NCBI RefSeq assembly: GCF_000150275.1
Contig: NW_002060944.1
Location: forward strand, 8,828,159-8,892,158
Reading direction: 5' to 3'
Source of the DNA: Trichoplax adhaerens
Taxonomy: Eukaryota > Placozoa > Uniplacotomia > Trichoplacea > Trichoplacidae
DNA: 64,000 bases
Position numbers and translations under genes: made by a program. The notes under the pieces were generated by a model. It was not told where the DNA came from. It ran no database searches and saw only the letters and a program-made list of their open reading frames with translations. Position 1 is the first letter of the stretch; each line of letters begins with the position of its first letter. Shown piece by piece: positions 51,912-64,000 of this stretch.

Positions 51912-53768
51912 TTAAAGTAAGAAGATTCCCTTCAGCACGTAGATGAATAAGCATCATTTTTTTGAATGCTCTATATTTTATTTCAAATTCTACTTCTTTT
52001 GTATGATCCAATAAGGTTACTACTTTGTAAATTATTCTTTCTTTTGAGGCAAATTAACTAACATTCGTAGTTAAAATTGAAAATTTTTGTAATCATCTAT
52101 AATTCTTATTCTATATTTTGATTCTTGTTCATATTAGTAATCATGGCAAATAAATCTTTACAAATAAATGTATATATAATGGTGCTTAAAATAATTATTA
52201 TACGAGTATGTATCAGATGTACACACTATTAATCGATTTGCCCAATTTCTGATAGCTATCTACAGTATGTGTAAACATAATGCGGATGCGTTGCTGGCGC
52301 ATCTTTTCATACCTTACGGAAAAAATCTTTTACCTGTAGTGAAATAAGACGCAACACTAAAAATTAGTTGCTCCAATAAGTATCTAATAAACACACTAAA
52401 AGGCTTATTAGTTCATTCATAATCTTGTACTCCATGTTTGCACTTATCCTTATTTAGATTACTAATTTTTATTTCAATAAATCTGTTGCCGACCACTAGC
52501 ATCTGAACTTGTATAATATTTTGTACATCACCGATGTCTTCAACTTATGTTAGGCTTTGCTAACGATAACATGATTGCTTGTGTAAAGAGAATATTATCT
52601 TATTACAGGTAGGTCTTTTTAAAATCGATGTAAGAATTGACTCATGATAGTCGCTAAAGATCCTGAATACTGAATGTTGATTATATGTCCGAAATTAGGA
52701 GAGAGAACTGTCGATGTTGATTGATCATAGTGACAGTGATTTGAAAGTACGTACAGCGTCAACTCGATTCGTGTCCCGTTCTACTTATTAGGATTAGGTT
52801 TAAGGGGGAGAAGAAGAAATTTTTGCTTATACTCGTCTACACTGTGATTTGTTTTCTTCTTTGAATTATTTGAATAGTAAAAGCTTTAAGTAAAACGCTT
52901 CAAAAGCACCATTGGTTAAAGCCATACATTTGCGATTCATTTAATACAAATTGATGCAAAAATTACAATATGGAATGGAAGGGATCGCGTCGGACAATTC
53001 GGCTCGACTAGGAAACTCATCTAAAAAATTCTTCCTTATATAGGCCAAGTTAGAACTCTGATTTTTTTATCTTTACTATGGTTTAGTCAATCAACTCTAC
53101 TGTACAGAGTACATCGCAAATCTGCGGGATCTAATGAAGAGGGATTACTAAAGAGAAAGTGAGTGATTCTCTTTTTAGTAGTCTGTGATGGAATCATGGT
53201 GTATCTAGCTATCCATGAGGATCAACGTCAATCGACAACTCCCCTACATTACATGTTGTGACGGCACTATATTGACTAAATTATAGAGTTTAAGAAAATA
53301 TTGTTGCTGACAGTGTTTCAGTGTTTGCGTATACCTTATTTCTACTAGTAAAATATACCCGTTCATGTGAACGGAGGGAAGGAAGTATAATAAAATATTG
53401 ACAATGTTGAACAGCTACTATTCTTGGATTTTTGTCGTTGTAATTTGCCTGTATTATTGAGTATGTAGTACTGTTTAATGATTTAAATCTTGCGCAAAAC
53501 TAAAGGTATCATGCAAATAATCTACTTTAATTAATTCAAATTGACATTGACAATTGATATAATTTCTAGCCTTCTGTTGACAATTTACAATACATAAAAT
53601 CATCTCAATTCAACTATGTAGACACTATATGCAAGGATAATGCTGTGCTAATAAGTATATTTATTTACAAAATTTCAGGATATACTATATTATCAGTAAA
53701 TTGCATATGACCATCGGATAAATAAACGTTATTGGTTAGAATTTTAATATTACTGGCATTAATTTAGC

Positions 53769-53891
53769 TAGCTTGACCCAAATTTGTGCTACAGTGAAAA
53801 CCAAGCCCTAGTACTGTATCCATGGATATGCGCAAGTCCAAATAGCTTGACCCAAATTTTTGCTACAGTGAAAACCAAGCCATAGTACAGT
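53769..53891. repeat. Direct repeat of about 48 bp, two copies
   Basis: AGCTTGACCCAAATTTGTGC and the following bases through CCAAGCCCTAGTA occur at about 53770-53816. They recur almost identically at about 53844-53890, separated by 27 bp. The second copy runs straight into the GTACAGTAC array. Confidence 0.85.
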
Positions 53892-54215
53892 ACAGTACAG
53901 TACTGTACAGTACTGTACAGTACTGTACAGTGTACAGTGTAATGTACTGTACACTCACTGTACTGTACAGTACAGAACAGTGTGTATCAAAGTATTTTGT
54001 CACTTTGAAAAGCATCAACCAGTGATCTTAATAAGTAAATACTGATTAAGAGTTGTTACATTCCATAGCATTTATCATTCTATTATAGCTTTTACTGTAT
54101 TTTTAAAGAAAAATATTACCCGAAAGCGACAAAATGCTATGATACACACTGTACTGTACCGTACTGTACTGTACTGTATGGTAGGACTACAGTGTACAGT
54201 GTACAGTACAGAGAT
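53886..54215. repeat. Inverted-repeat (MITE-like) element with GTACAGTAC-rich arms
   Basis: The left arm contains repeated CAGTACAGTACTGTAC words (53886-53978) followed by TGTGTATCAAAGTATTTTGT (from 53981). The right arm has the reverse complement, GACAAAATGCTATGATACAC (from 54128), followed by TACTGTAC words to 54215. About 26 of the 30 innermost arm positions match. The core of about 115 bp has no ORF. This is the layout of a non-autonomous hairpin element; no target-site duplication was identified. Confidence 0.75.
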
Positions 54216-54848
54216 GTTCTGTACTTGGCGGTGTGCACGTGACCTCTGCAATGTTCAAATTCAAACTTTGGCGGCATTGGTTATTGGTTAATCAAGCAAG
54301 TCAATTGTACCGTATACTCACCATTCTCCTATGTCGTATTCAGTACGTAATTGTCGATACTGTCGCTAGGTATAAGTCGATCATCTCCATCCTGCCTTCT
54401 CAGGCCTGTGATTGGCCTGAAAATATCATTCCTGTCAACAGTCGTTAAGCGTCGCGAGTTTTTTTATCGTAACGCCTCCCAACTCCAACTGCTACTATCG
54501 CTGCCAAATTGAAATCATCTTCTAGTTTATGTTAGGAGTGAAAATGAACATTTGAAAATTAGCGATTGAAAGCGATTGCTACAACGAGGCACTCGATGCT
54601 ATTGGCAGCTCTGTGTTCCAGTCCAGCAACGACTATTTTCTATTCATCGATGAACATCGATTGACCACCAAGAGAAAAGTGAGAACACGTAGATACATTC
54701 GTTGATTTGTCAATAAGCCTTTGTAATTTATTGGATACCACAGTAAGATCGTTGATCATTTATTCTTGTGCCATTGATCGTCATTTAGGTTCATCTTATT
54801 GATTCTGATGTTGATATAGCCTAGTTACAATAATCAAAATATAAAAGC

Positions 54849-56952
54849 ATGTACTCTAAGAATGGCATGATTGTCATCATCGTTATCGTCTTCGCTGCCA
54901 TGGCTACACAAGGATATGGTAAGTAGCTGCTGCATAGTATCGCAAGCGATGTGGATGACTGTGCAGCTGAGGAGTAGGATGGAGGTCAAAAATTGTCAGC
55001 ATTAGTCTTCTATCTAGACTGGATAATCAACTTGATCGAAAGACTGCATTCTTGCAATTCTTAATGCTTTTCAATGCTTACAATGATGCTAGGTGACGAA
55101 TTACAGTATTTTAATTCCAGCTACACTTCTAAAAGCTTTAATATGACTCATGCTACAACGACCATCGTCTATCATGGGGTCGCTCGGTATGATCTATTAT
55201 CCATTTGGAGTTCTGTGAAGGTACTGCAGTACATATACAAAAGTGTCAAGTTGGAACTAATGTATATAGACTAAGCATAAATTTATCATCATGCTGCTCT
55301 AAAATGCAAGTGTATTTTATTGATAGATTAAAGTCAATTGCTCCGCTGACTGCAGATTTTATCAAATATATCCTACTCGACATTATTTGTCAAGCAATGA
55401 TGACAAATTATTAGATCGAAAATATCTTATTTGGCTGTTAACTTTAAATTGGCATATAACACATATTTCACCCTATGATGCAACTTATGTTCACGTACGA
55501 ATTTCTGGACCGATGAGCAAATTTACGTTACTACTTGAACATCAAGGTAAACATAAATGAAACCCGTGATCAGGGCTTCGGTCAGAATATCTTGTATAAC
55601 CTCACGGTCAAAAATAATAACCATTTGTTTATTTTGTGGATAGTGTTCAATTGGCTTTTATTCCTGACGTTTACAGCTGGACTACTTTTCTATTTCACAG
55701 CCACCACGTTATCAAGGTTTAGGAGCAAAACGCATTGTTTTAATGAATCACTTTCTCAGTTATAAGCACTTTACAATATTGACATATGAATACTAAACCT
55801 AAAATATTATGTTAGGAGTCGCTTGGTATTCTATGGTATTAGCATAGCAATTGGAATTAGTATCGGCTCGGTTTTGGCATTCGCGATTTCATTCCATTAT
55901 TGCAGTAAACTTTTACCTCAGGTATCGTGTTGCTCACCCTTTTTAAATTCGATAACATTATCGAACAGGATTGCTAAACCATAATTGTAATGATTTGACT
56001 TCTTGTAATTGTACTTTTATAGAAATCAGTTACCAATATTATTGCCATCGGTGGAATTTTAATTATGACATACTTTGTCGATTATCGCCCGTTCAATTAT
56101 GCTTCTTTCTTAATAGCCAATAAAGAAGCTATTGCAATATATGTCGTTATATCTGGTGGTTTAACTTTTTGTTTGTGCCATACGTACGAACCGGGACCAG
56201 AAGATCCCAAGGTAATTATTTTGCATTAATAGACACACTTATTCGATCATTATCAACGTCTAATTTTCTGCCTGAAATTAAATGTAGAGAAAGGTAATAC
56301 AGTGGATTATTCAAGCTATCGCTATCCTTCTAATGTACTATGGGTTGCAACTGCAAGAGATATCTTTTCTAGTTATAATTGTATGCTGGATATGGAGTTG
56401 GCAGTATCATGCAACCAAAGCCACTGCTGTAGTAAAAGCCACCTTTAAAAAATTTAGGTTAGTTATAAATGGTGACATTGAAATAATTGTAAACTGTATA
56501 GTAATCATTCGTATTACACCCACGATTAGGAAAAGGTATGCATTACGTGCTACCGTTAATACACCCCATCGATTTTTAACACAAGAAGAGTTTGTAACTG
56601 AGGGTAAGGTAGAAACTGAGAAGGCGCTACAACAACTACGTGACTACTGTACAAGCCCTGAATGTAATACTTGGGAAATAGTGAAAAAGTTGAAAGACCC
56701 CAAGAGGTATCTGAGACATTTCAATTTGGGATACTTTTCTAAACTTGTGCTTTATATTCTGAGGTTTGATGTATTTGATAGTATTAAAGGTTGGCTTTTA
56801 ATAAGCAATACACATTTAGATGTCATCTATTAATTACGAAAATGTATTTCAATTTGGATAATAGGTTTGCTGAACTTCTTTACGGTAATGGTGATCTCGA
56901 TGACCGAGAACTCTATAGATGGATGAATGACAGTATGTTTGATGTTGAATAA
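54849..56952 (+). CDS. NEMP1: Nuclear envelope integral membrane protein (NEMP/TMEM194 family)
   Basis: NEMP proteins sit in the inner nuclear membrane and contribute to envelope stiffness and fertility in animals. Exons: 54849-54918 (signal peptide, MYSKNGMIVIIVIVFAAMA); 55093-55220 (YDLLSIWSSVK, the NEMP N-terminal block); 55415 to about 55532 and about 55574-55716 (boundaries uncertain; TM1 WLLFLTFTAGLLFYF); 55816-55921 (TM2); 56023-56211 (TM3-4); 56288-56457 (TM5); 56530-56706; 56865-56952. The C-terminal signature is clear: RFLTQEEFVTEGKVETEKAL, then LRDYCTSPECNTW and KDPKRFAE, spanning the last two exons. From 55716 onwards all phases agree. The junctions around 55220-55415 and 55532-55574 do not agree in phase with the simplest sites and need transcript data. 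NEMP1 versus NEMP2 cannot be separated. Confidence 0.88.
56458..56529 (+). other. Stop-free 72-nt intron in the NEMP gene (exitron-like)
   Basis: A GTTAGT donor after 56457 and a GATTAG acceptor at 56524-56529 bound exactly 72 nt, divisible by three and without a stop in the coding frame. Spliced, the protein reads KKFRKRYAL, as expected before the RFLTQEEF block. Retained, it adds 24 mostly hydrophobic residues (INGDIEIIVNCIVIIRI) after TM5. Either form stays in frame. Confidence 0.6.
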
Positions 56953-59635
56953 TACAATAATTTCCGCAAAAGATTCAATTTAATATTTATTGGTTTACTT
57001 GGTTGAAATATAATTTTATTTGTTACTATAAAATTTTACAAAACGGGTACGGGTATGCTTGTGCAAACAATGATACTGAATGTAGTCAAATGCATCCAGT
57101 AGAAATTTTTAACAGTATGAGGAGGTGTTTTCTCACTTCATTTTTATCCTTATTAAATTTTAATGGCATTACTTGATAATGTTCTGTTTCTGAAATGCAG
57201 TCTAGCGTCTTGTCTCAATAATAGTTCTGACTATGACCTGATTGCATTTCAAGCAACAGCGACATACCGGTTGCTAGTTTCTTTAAGGACAAAACTAACT
57301 ATAAATCACTCTTAACGATCTCACGGATGTGCTATATCATAAAATCATATAGCAATACGGATAATACTAGTCCTATACAGAATTGTTGCTGTTACCTGAA
57401 CAATACTAAATTTGATAATCAGATTTCTCACTACATGTTAAATCGCTTCATCAAAAGTTACAGTATTTTAAATTTGGGTAATCAATGTAAACCAAACTCA
57501 GGAAAGGATACTTCTACGAACTTGTAAAATACCGGAGGATAAATGCTAGTAATAGCAAGTACTTTCAAAGTACATGTATTGACTTATCTAGCAAAGTGCC
57601 CTATGCTATACTATATTATCAGTACAATTTTAAAATCTAAATCTACTATCAGTTTCGATGATCTAGTGAGATGCATCTTCTTTTTACCCTTTCAAAAATT
57701 GTTTATTATATAATTATTACCACTGGCAATTCTGCTTTCTCGCCTATACCTGTCCTTTATTCTTTCATTTATCTGTTATATGTAGCTAAGAGAGGACAAA
57801 AATGATGCGAATAGCACTTAAAAGACTACTATCAGCCACAAAAGCTGAATGTAATAAAAAATTCTAATTAACTGTATTATGTTATGGTCATAGCATTTAT
57901 TATGCCGTATGTAAGACTGAATAACAAATTAAGAATAATAAATTGATATGTTAATCATCAGTCATTTTCATTACTATATAAATGACTGCAGTATTTTGTA
58001 AACTGATGAAGTCTGATACGATATAAACACCTAATGCTTATAGCTATTAAATTCTGTTATCTAGCTTACACTTTGAGTTAATGTTATGGATCTAACCCAA
58101 CGGAATACCTTCGCTTTCTATTTATTACCAAGGCAATGTCCTAGTATGATCGTGTTAAGAGGGGCAAAATTACTCCGCCACTATCTCGCAATAATAAGCT
58201 ACTTGTCAGTTATATTCTTACGGTAAGGAAAAATAAAGGCAACTGTAAACCTAGAGATGTTTACGTCCTTGCAAAGAGGATGCGTTCTCTTTTAATCCAT
58301 AGGATCACAATCAGCTAACATACATTTGCGCAACATTGTCGTAGTTTAAATGGATCAAACCTTGCATATATTGGCTTAAAAATGTAACTGGTATCATCTC
58401 ACTTTACGCAAGTCTTAAGCCTTATTACCAATTCCGTGCATTTGCTATAAGGAATGTAGAACAATTGAATACAATTCCATTGCCGTTCATGTTAATGGTA
58501 ATTGTTTTCTGCAATATAATTTGATGAAGCTAATTGAGATCATTAACGTCAATTTGATTATTATTATAATTAGTCTTGTAAGGCCAATTCACTTGGTTCT
58601 CACTGTAGTTTGCAAATACAATTTACCCGTGGTAAGACAGATATACAGTATTTAATTGACATAAATAAGGCAAACTACATCATAGCTCCGTTGTACAGGA
58701 GCTGCATCCGATGTAGTATAAATGGTGATCCTCTGTAGTACAGGTAAAGCTGTGTAAAGAAAGATTTAAATGGCTTTGATACCGTAGTTAGTTATTTTAG
58801 CTTCCGAATCTATGGGTCGGCTCGTGACTCTCATTAGGGCAATAACTATGGTATAATAATTAAGTTACGAACGTTAAATCTCTTGAGCTACTCGGTAGAA
58901 GGAATGTGCAGTATTCCGCATATTTAGGTCTCTTAAGCTCAAATTTAACTTCAAACTAGCACTGTATAGAATACAATCTAGGATAAGCACACTTTTATTT
59001 TATTTCATAGACCTATGCAAAAGCTACTAAACGTTCTATATTATACGGACTAACGGACTACTGTATATCAAATGAATCTTCCTTACTAGTAGGAGATTCT
59101 CAGTTTTATATAGTTGACCGATTCTGAACTACAATATGCGTATGTTGTAACTGCCGTCAAATTATGTTTGCTAATTACTGTACTTGACTACAATAACTGA
59201 AAGAAGAGTATGATAGCATTCAGTTTGTTGCATAATTATAGCCTTGTCTATCATAGTGTCTGTAAGTAATTCGGTAGAGATAAAAACACAAGTTTCATAT
59301 ACTGTACTAATCAGTGCGCTGAACTGAAGCTGATTACTGTAAAATGGATTTGCTATTATCATTATGAAATACGTACCACAACTGCATCACTTACACGTAA
59401 AGAACGGAAGTAAATGGTAGAAAAAGTAATAAAATCAAAATAACAACAACGTGCGGTTTACAAAATACTTTACTTCTAGCTTAGTATTGCATTTTTTAAT
59501 TGCCTCTTTGTTAAGAGCATACCCAGATTCACTAGTTCATATTAGAGGCATTTAAAACACTAATTTGGCAATGAACTTATTTTATCATTAACTAGTTAAG
59601 GAAATTACTATTGCTTCAATTATTATCCAGAAGCT
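56953..59635. other. No supported gene; convergent 3' flanks
   Basis: Region between the stop of the plus-strand NEMP gene and the stop of the minus-strand Ig/EGF receptor. It should hold both 3' UTRs. Frames of about 60 codons at 57327-57527 (plus) and 59171-59362 (minus) have no recognisable content. Nothing else was seen. Confidence 0.6.
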
Positions 59636-62600
59636 CTAAAATTTAGCCATCTCCTCAGGTTCTTCATAAGTTTGATTAATGTGTTGATTTCCTCCTGATG
59701 AGCTCATAGTCATTTGACCTGATTCTTCTATGTTAATAACGATCAAAAAATGTAAATTATGGATATTAATATGTTAAAATTCATTATCAGTTTTTAGCCA
59801 ACCATCAATATGTGTACAGGTAATAGCTAAAATTATACAGTTCAAGTAGTAAATTTTATAAACCAAAATACCTCTATAAATAGGATCTCGACTCTTGGAT
59901 TGTGAAGTCTTAGCACGTTTGTTATCGGAACTAATATTATTTCCCCTAGTTAATAATATTGAACGGTAAAATATAATTAGAAAATATCCGTAATTTTAGT
60001 TAGATTTTATGAGTTACTAAAGAACCGGTCACAATGTCGTCAAGTTCGAATGTGATTTTTTTACCTCTTGCGCATAAAAAAGTAAGCTACCAAGAGGAGA
60101 ATCAAGAGGGCGCCGGCAGAGCCAGCAGCAATGCCAATAATAGATGGAGCTATAAGTGCATAAATTAACCTTAAATTATTGCCATACAAATTTAAGGTCA
60201 AGGTCCTTTTACGAAATCAACTTAGTTTTAAGTACATCTGCCATAATGAAGATGAAGCTGTTAAAAGAGGACTCTGAATGAATGAATGGCTACTTACTAT
60301 TTAAACCTATGACTGCACTTTGACAATTATTCCCTTGAAAGCCTCCTGAACAACTACAGATATATAATATAATAGAATTTTTTAGGTTTTATTCGTACTT
60401 AAACCACTGTGGGTCTGTTAAGAAATATAGAACTTGTAATCAGTTTGATGCTTTTTATAATTGTATTAAACAAAAAAATCGATGATTTAATTTAGCTTTG
60501 AAAACAATATTTTGGCAAACCTGCATGTTGGTCTATTATTCTGCATGGTACACTGTCCATTATTAACGCAAAAGCTGGGAGAGCAAGAGAAATCTGGAAA
60601 AAATATCAAATGCAAACCTTAGTGTTTTACTTAAAGTACATATGTAATGGTACAATACTTTAGGGTTCAGATTCAGAATCGCATAATACATGCATATCAG
60701 CACTAACTTCCTAACTTTAACATACAAAATCTATCATATATTATACGATACTATATTTCTATTTGAATCTAATTTGAGAGCTAGATCAAAATAAGTTGCT
60801 GATTTTAGCAGTCATTTTCTACCACTTACCAATATTCAAGGCCGCGCTTAAAGTAAACGTAGTATTATCAGGTTTACGAACTACGCATTGGTATTGCCCG
60901 TTGTCATTGAATGTTAAAGGTCTAAAGTTTAATATAGATTTAACGATGGCACTAGTATTAGAGCTGATCTCGATAATATTTGTGTTATTTCCAGGAGTCA
61001 TAGGGATCCCATTTTTCGTCCAGGTAAAGATTGGCTTGGGGCGTGCGGTAGCTTGACATTCTAGCCTGGCGTACAAGCCAACAGTATATAATGAAGTATT
61101 GGAAATTACTTGAACATTTTGCAAAGGCACACCTAAGATTAGCAAAGAGACGATATCTTACAATGTAGTACTGAATGCTGTTTTTTACGAAAGACACACA
61201 CACGTAATACTTGATACCCAGAATTTAATTAACGTATACATATATCGACATAATCTAATTAGAGAATGTAATTTAAGAGCCAGTTAAAAATAAAAATGTT
61301 ATCTTTACTTTGTAACCAATTTTCGCAGCGATTTCCTGCATACCCAGTGACACAACTAACAAATAGAACAAAAGATAGGTAATATTCTAAAAGTATTCAG
61401 TTTTATATTAAACCCTATTAACTGAATTTGAGCTCCAATCAACTCACCTACAAACAGGCGTAATTCCAATCATGAAACAATTTCCTCCATTTAAGCAAGT
61501 TCTAGGTAAACAAGCAAGTTCTACAATATAACAACAATAAACAAGCTTAATATGTAGCTAGGAATAGATAAATGTAAATTTCTGTTTCTGCTACAGTAGT
61601 TACTTAAATACGCGTTTAACCTTTGATATATATATATATATATAAGTTCTTCAAAACCAAACTGATCTAGGTAAACATAAAATCTATGAGGAATAAGCAG
61701 TTATTTAATACTACAGTACTCTCTCACGCAGATGATAAATTTTAACTATTCTAGTAAGCGCGCGATAACATCAAAGTAATGATAGAGCATATTAAGCTAA
61801 CGGAACCTTGGCGCCAGAATAGTCGAATCATCAAGCTAAGTATACAATAGACTGTTACTGTATGCTACTGAATCACTAATAAACCACTAAAGATTATAAT
61901 ATTGATAAACTTGTATATAGCTTATTATTGTGCCGTATATTAAATAACTATTTAATAAACTCGTTTTGCCTCTGTGTTTGATTAAATATAAAAGTAATTT
62001 CTGCTGATCAAAGCTTAATTACATTCTTGAACCTTACTTATTGTAACTGAAGAAGACGTTAGGTTTCTATCGTTCGCTGTATCAATGGCGATGCACCGAT
62101 ATTTTCCGTTGTTAGCTGATGATAAACGAGTAATTACTAATACCGATTTCGTTATGGAATCAGACGTAGTGTTGACTATCATGATCTTCATGTTACTTCC
62201 ATCTTGAATGATAGTGTTATTTATTGTCCAGGTGAGGGTAGATAAAGGACGTGAGTGAGCTTGGCATTCCATGCCCACAGTTGCATCAACATTGTATGTT
62301 GAAAGATTAGATTTGATTTAAATGTTATCTAATGGAATATCTTGATAATAAAAAGTTATTATAGATAAATTAGACGAAAATATCAATATAAATTCCGCAA
62401 TAAATTTACAAGTGAGTATTTCCATTTAAGATTTCTTTCGCACAAAGCCATATAACAAATTTGCAGGAACTACTGTCCGTATGATATATTTTAGTTGTGT
62501 CAGTAAGTTTTACTAGAGCTGAATATATTTGGTATTAAATACTATTTTTTAAGCTATACTGGTATCAATTTTTTCTAAATATTACTTTTAACACCATGAA

Positions 62601-63743
62601 TATCAGTATACGTATACTCAGATTCTTACTTGGGATATAAGATGATTCGCATTGCTGTCCGGTATAAGGAACATTGCAACTATTAGAATGATAGCAAGAA
62701 CGCGATTTCAATGTTTAAATTTACTATCACAATTACTTTAAAATGTCCTTCATGTGCATTCGATTAAGTCTATTACTTTTGATACATTTATTCACTATAA
62801 TGCCGGCGTTTACTGCGAATATTATTTTCAGTTTAAAGTTATAAGCAGAAATAACTGTACACTTCCGATAACTATTTCTAGCAAATATTAATTTACCTGC
62901 AAACTGGTGCATTATTAGACTGATTGCATTGTCCTCGGTTGTTACAAATTTCAGGATAGCAGCTAATTTCTATAAGCGCATAAAAGAAATTGTAAATAAC
63001 GGATTTAGAGCGAAAATCCTCCTGATTTACATGTCTCATGTGTTGCCAAATCACTTTGGTATACGGCGATTTCTAATATCTCAGATATTTCAAAATAATG
63101 CGTTAATATAGTATTTGCTCGGTAAGTTCAACCATAGTAACGTCTGATAGCATTGGCCCATACTGCTCATATGTGTAAATATCCTATTACCTATAGCAAC
63201 TTCTTTAGTTTTCATTGTTATATTATGCAATTGGCCGAATGCATTATATTGATAATTAGCTTCGCATCGATAAATACCAATATCAGTTACTTTCAAACCA
63301 TTAATAACTAAAACAGACTTTTGCTCATAGTATGCAGAATAACCAATCCTTTTCATAGTGGTATAATGTTCTCCGATAGATAGAGGAATATTATTTTTAG
63401 TCCAGGTTATAAATGGTGAAGGATATGATGTAGTTTGACACTCTAACCCAATTATTTGACCCAGTCGATAGATATCTGTTACATTAGATTGAATCGAAAC
63501 TGCCCGAAGTGGAACATCTAAACATGTTGTCAAATCATAAGACGTTTTACATATGTTAATTACTGATAATTCAAGCAGGTTTCTTGACTTTACCATGACG
63601 GATAACAGTTTTGAACGTACATATTATCGATATACCACATGATTAATTAAAGATCTATTAAAATCAATTGAAAGATATTCATTCGCTACTTACATGGTTG
63701 CATGATTTCACAATGAGTTCCGATATAACCAATGTTACAATTG
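59636..63743 (-). CDS. Type I membrane protein with EGF-Ig repeats and short cytoplasmic tail (5' end off the right edge)
   Basis: Exons 5' to 3': EGF second half 63743-63694; Ig 63517-63191; EGF halves 62969-62897 and 62679-62630; Ig 62340-62038; EGF halves 61520-61448 and 61355-61309; Ig 61132-60830; EGF halves 60593-60521 and 60353-60298; TM 60149-60065; tail 59945-59872 and 59727-59636 (TAG at 59636-59638). Phases match throughout. The TM helix reads IIGIAAGSAGALLILLLVAYFF and is followed by MRKR, so the tail is cytoplasmic. The tail has two tyrosines in acidic or SH2-ligand-like settings, DPIYREE and QTYEEPEE. The domain plan and split EGFs match the left half of the mosaic receptor at 134-5191, so these are paralogues. 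The Ig exon at 62340-62038 contains an in-frame TAA. Ligand unknown; adhesion or recognition is inferred. Confidence 0.85.
61627..61644. repeat. (TA)n microsatellite
   Basis: About nine TA units in the intron between the Ig exon 62340-62038 and the EGF exon 61520-61448. Too short to be more than a simple-sequence tract. Confidence 0.9.
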
Positions 63744-64000
63744 CTGTAAATAGGTGAATAATTGATATTACAACGATGATTGTAAAATTTTCGAAATCTA
63801 TTATTAATGTTTCCACAGTCTTATCAATCATTTCAAAAATATTGACTCTTGAAGCATTATGTACATTGCTTTTTCATGTTTCTCCTCAAAATTTAATCAT
63901 AATTTTACTGGACGTCTACAAACGATTTAAGATGAAGTAAGTGTAACATTACTTCTGCCTGTTCTTATAAGTTCGCTTAGCTATTTTTATTAAAGCAAAA

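Larger units (their letters stand above)
51912..54848. other. No supported gene; contains an inverted-repeat element
   Basis: Spacer between the LRR-GPCR stop and the NEMP start, both on the plus strand. No coding exon recognised. The 3' UTR of the GPCR and the promoter of the NEMP gene should lie here. The only structured part is 53769-54215, listed separately. Confidence 0.6.

Noticed and set aside
55205-55414. 69-codon frame in the NEMP region (FCEGTAVHIQK...)
   Set aside because: It is shifted against the conserved YDLLSIWSSVK frame and ends at the acceptor of the next exon. It is probably intron, although the exact junction is unresolved.
1-64000. tRNA, rRNA, CRISPR arrays or bacterial-type operons
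   Set aside because: No cloverleaf with a canonical T-loop, no rRNA-like conserved stretch, no regular spacer array and no polycistronic gene arrangement were seen; the DNA is eukaryotic.

Overview
This is eukaryotic, animal-type genomic DNA. It is AT-rich, genes are cut into many small exons by GT-AG introns of mostly 100-600 bp, and the proteins are metazoan: SRCR/EGF/Ig mosaics, an LRR-ectodomain GPCR of the relaxin-receptor-like (type C LGR) kind, Artemis nuclease and NEMP nuclear-envelope protein. The compact introns, intron-rich LRR and EGF genes and lack of dense transposons fit an early-branching invertebrate. A placozoan such as Trichoplax is my best guess, but that is inference, not proof. 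A 50-base N run at 25295-25344 shows this is an assembly scaffold.

Layout. (1) 134-20666, minus strand: one very large mosaic gene, or two fused or adjacent genes. Read 5' to 3' it has EGF repeats, then alternating SRCR and EGF modules (13 SRCR), then alternating EGF and Ig modules (5 Ig). It runs off the left edge, and its 5' start was not found. (2) 20667-28056: mostly featureless, with the assembly gap, a ~41-bp minisatellite of about 14 copies and a TACTGTAC-rich stretch. (3) 28057-29379, plus: a single-exon Artemis (DCLRE1C) homologue with all MBL/beta-CASP catalytic positions. (4) 33800-51911, plus: an LRR-GPCR with a signal-peptide exon, an LRRNT exon, 46 single-LRR cassette exons all in phase 2, and one large exon carrying the hinge and all seven TM helices. 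Two copies of a ~635-bp dispersed repeat lie in its introns, and decayed LRR cassettes sit among the live ones. (5) 51912-54848: non-coding, with an inverted-repeat element whose arms are rich in GTACAGTAC. (6) 54849-56952, plus: a NEMP1-type nuclear-envelope gene with nine exons. (7) 59636-63743, minus: a type I membrane protein with EGF-Ig modules, one TM helix and a cytoplasmic tail with two candidate tyrosine motifs. It is a paralogue of the Ig half of gene 1 and continues past the right edge. One of its Ig exons carries an in-frame stop codon.

How they fit together. Genes 1 and 7 are families of exon-shuffled receptors in which nearly every module exon is symmetric phase 1-1, so modules can be gained, lost or skipped without a frameshift. 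Gene 4 uses the same logic with phase 2-2 LRR cassettes. The window is therefore dominated by repeat-built extracellular receptors. The two housekeeping-type genes (Artemis, NEMP) sit in the spacers between them.
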